Assembly (NCBI GenBank): GCA_946482625.1 | Contig: CAMLSH010000209.1 | Coordinates: 1-6,898 of the forward strand | From: an uncultured Opitutaceae bacterium | Lineage (GTDB): Bacteria; Verrucomicrobiota; Verrucomicrobiae; Opitutales; Opitutaceae | Direction of reading: 5' to 3' | Length of the DNA stretch: 6,898 nt | Shown: piece after piece, positions 5,938 to 6,898 of the stretch | How positions within the stretch are numbered: position 1 is the first letter of the stretch | Layout: each line of letters opens with the position of its first letter | Program-made: the position numbers and the translations under genes | The notes under the pieces: generated by a model | The model's input: the letters and a program-made list of their open reading frames with translations, nothing else | What the model was told of the DNA's origin: nothing | Databases searched by the model: none

Positions 5938-6898
5938 AATCGCTGCGTTGGAGAATCGCCCTGTGGTTCGCCCTGAGCATCGTGGCCGTGCTCGGCGTTT
6001 TTGTCGCTGTCACGTATCTACATCTCCGACACGAGCTGCGCGTCGAACGGTGGGAACGGGCACACGCGGGCCGCGCTGACTGGACGTTGCATGGCAGCTA
6101 CTCAGAAGCGGAGGTGGACGACATCGCCGGCGAACTGGGGCGGCTGTCGTTGATCTACGCGCTGCCGGTGGCGGCACTCGCGCTGGGCATCGGCTATCTC
6201 CTCGCGCGACGCTCGTTCACGCCGGTGGCTGACTTGAACCGCCAGCTCCAGGCGATCGGTGCGCACAGCCTCACGCAGCGCGTACGACTCGCACGGGCGG
6301 ATCGGGAATTTCAGGCGATCGAGGCGAACATCAACGCACTGCTCGGCCGTCTGGAGGAGGCCTTCAGCCATTTGACGGAATACTCCGCGCAGGTCGCGCA
6401 TGAGTTGCGCACCCCGCTGACGCTGCTCCGGCTTCAAGTGGAAGACGCCGCCGGTCGCGTCGAGCCCGCCTTGGCGGATTCGCTCCAGGAAGAACTCGCG
6501 CGTCTCTCCGAGTACGTGGACCAGTGTCTTCTGCTCGCCACCGCTGAACAGGGACGACTGGCCGTGAAACCGGAACCGGTCTCGCTGCGCCCATTGTTTA
6601 AAGATCTCCTCGAAGCCTACGAACTCTGGGCCGCCCAGAACAGCCGCGTGGTCACGTTCGTCGCGATGAAAGATATCACCGTGCCGACCGACCCGCGCTA
6701 CCTGCGCCAGATGCTGCACAATCTCCTCACGAACGCCGTGAAGCACGGCACCGGCCCCATCCGCGTGACGCTTGAGAAAACAACGGCGGGCGCGACCTGC
6801 CGGATCGAAAACGCGATCGCGTCGGCGGCCCCCGATCAACGCGGCAGCGGCGTCGGACTAAGGGTAGTCCATGCCCTCGCCAACAACCTCTCCTGCCA
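5934..6898 (+). CDS. Sensor histidine kinase with compact ATP-binding domain, 3'-truncated by window edge
   Basis: The frame runs 321 codons from the ATG at 5934 to the window end without a stop. The protein is an inner-membrane sensor that should phosphorylate the regulator encoded before it. It has a first membrane helix (about 8-28), a short periplasmic part of about 45 residues (29-72), a second helix (about 73-91), a HAMP linker (about 92-145), and a HisKA domain whose H-box VAHELRTPL carries phosphoacceptor H156. The ATP-binding part shows an N-box HNLLTNAVKHG (262-272, N263 and N267) and a G2 box GSGVGL (304-309). Between them there are only about 30 residues, with IENAIASAAPDQR in place of the usual DxGxG (G1) box, F-box and lid. 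The small sensor loop gives no hint of the ligand. Only a short C-terminal piece, perhaps 15-30 residues, should be missing. No frameshift is visible in this stretch. Confidence 0.9.
   Translation, partial: MKSLRWRIALWFALSIVAVLGVFVAVTYLHLRHELRVERWERAHAGRADWTLHGSYSEAEVDDIAGELGRLSLIYALPVAALALGIGYLLARRSFTPVADLNRQLQAIGAHSLTQRVRLARADREFQAIEANINALLGRLEEAFSHLTEYSAQVAHELRTPLTLLRLQVEDAAGRVEPALADSLQEELARLSEYVDQCLLLATAEQGRLAVKPEPVSLRPLFKDLLEAYELWAAQNSRVVTFVAMKDITVPTDPRYLRQMLHNLLTNAVKHGTGPIRVTLEKTTAGATCRIENAIASAAPDQRGSGVGLRVVHALANNLSC

Noticed and set aside
6102..6839. Minus-strand open frame of 245 codons opposite the kinase
   Set aside because: The plus strand encodes an obvious kinase with H-box, N-box and G2 box throughout this stretch, so the antisense frame is a composition artefact.

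Overview
The window looks like chromosomal DNA from a high-GC Gram-negative bacterium. The best guess is Verrucomicrobiota, near Opitutaceae. This rests on three things: overall gene style, a large secreted metzincin with a pre-peptidase C-terminal (PPC) domain and putative-Ig modules, and an ArgA-type acetyltransferase tail. The taxonomic placement is inference. Few of the gene starts have a clear Shine-Dalgarno sequence.

Layout, left to right. (1) Positions 1-378 hold the 3' end of an N-acetylglutamate synthase (argA-like) gene. (2) Positions 379-1064 form a short accessory-looking segment. It has a small DUF3592-like membrane protein gene (429-836) of clearly lower GC, then the remains of a small helical, antitoxin-like gene (from 868) broken by what looks like a one-base insertion. 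A hairpin lies between this remnant and the convergent next gene. (3) Positions 1065-3440, minus strand, encode a roughly 790-residue exported zinc metalloprotease: N-terminal hydrophobic segment, propeptide-like region, metzincin catalytic domain with a complete zinc motif and Met-turn, PPC domain and two tandem Ig-like modules. (4) Positions 3732-4145 encode a small stand-alone GNAT acetyltransferase, divergent from the protease. (5) Positions 4391-6898 hold a three-gene group: a five-helix cytochrome b561-type membrane protein with a charged His/Asp-rich tail, an OmpR/CusR-type response regulator, and a histidine kinase that overlaps the regulator by 4 bp and runs off the window end.

The regulator and kinase are almost certainly co-translated. 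Their position behind the cytochrome b gene suggests, but does not prove, that the two-component system controls or senses something linked to it, such as redox state or metals. The kinase has an unusually compact ATP-binding domain: it keeps the H-box, N-box and a GxGxGL-like G2 box but has no recognisable DxGxG (G1) or F-box.

No tRNA, rRNA, CRISPR array, insertion sequence or complete mobile element was recognised. No clearly new multi-gene system was found. The points most worth checking are the compact kinase, the cytochrome tail with its repeat-bearing upstream region, and the low-GC and degraded-gene segment after argA.
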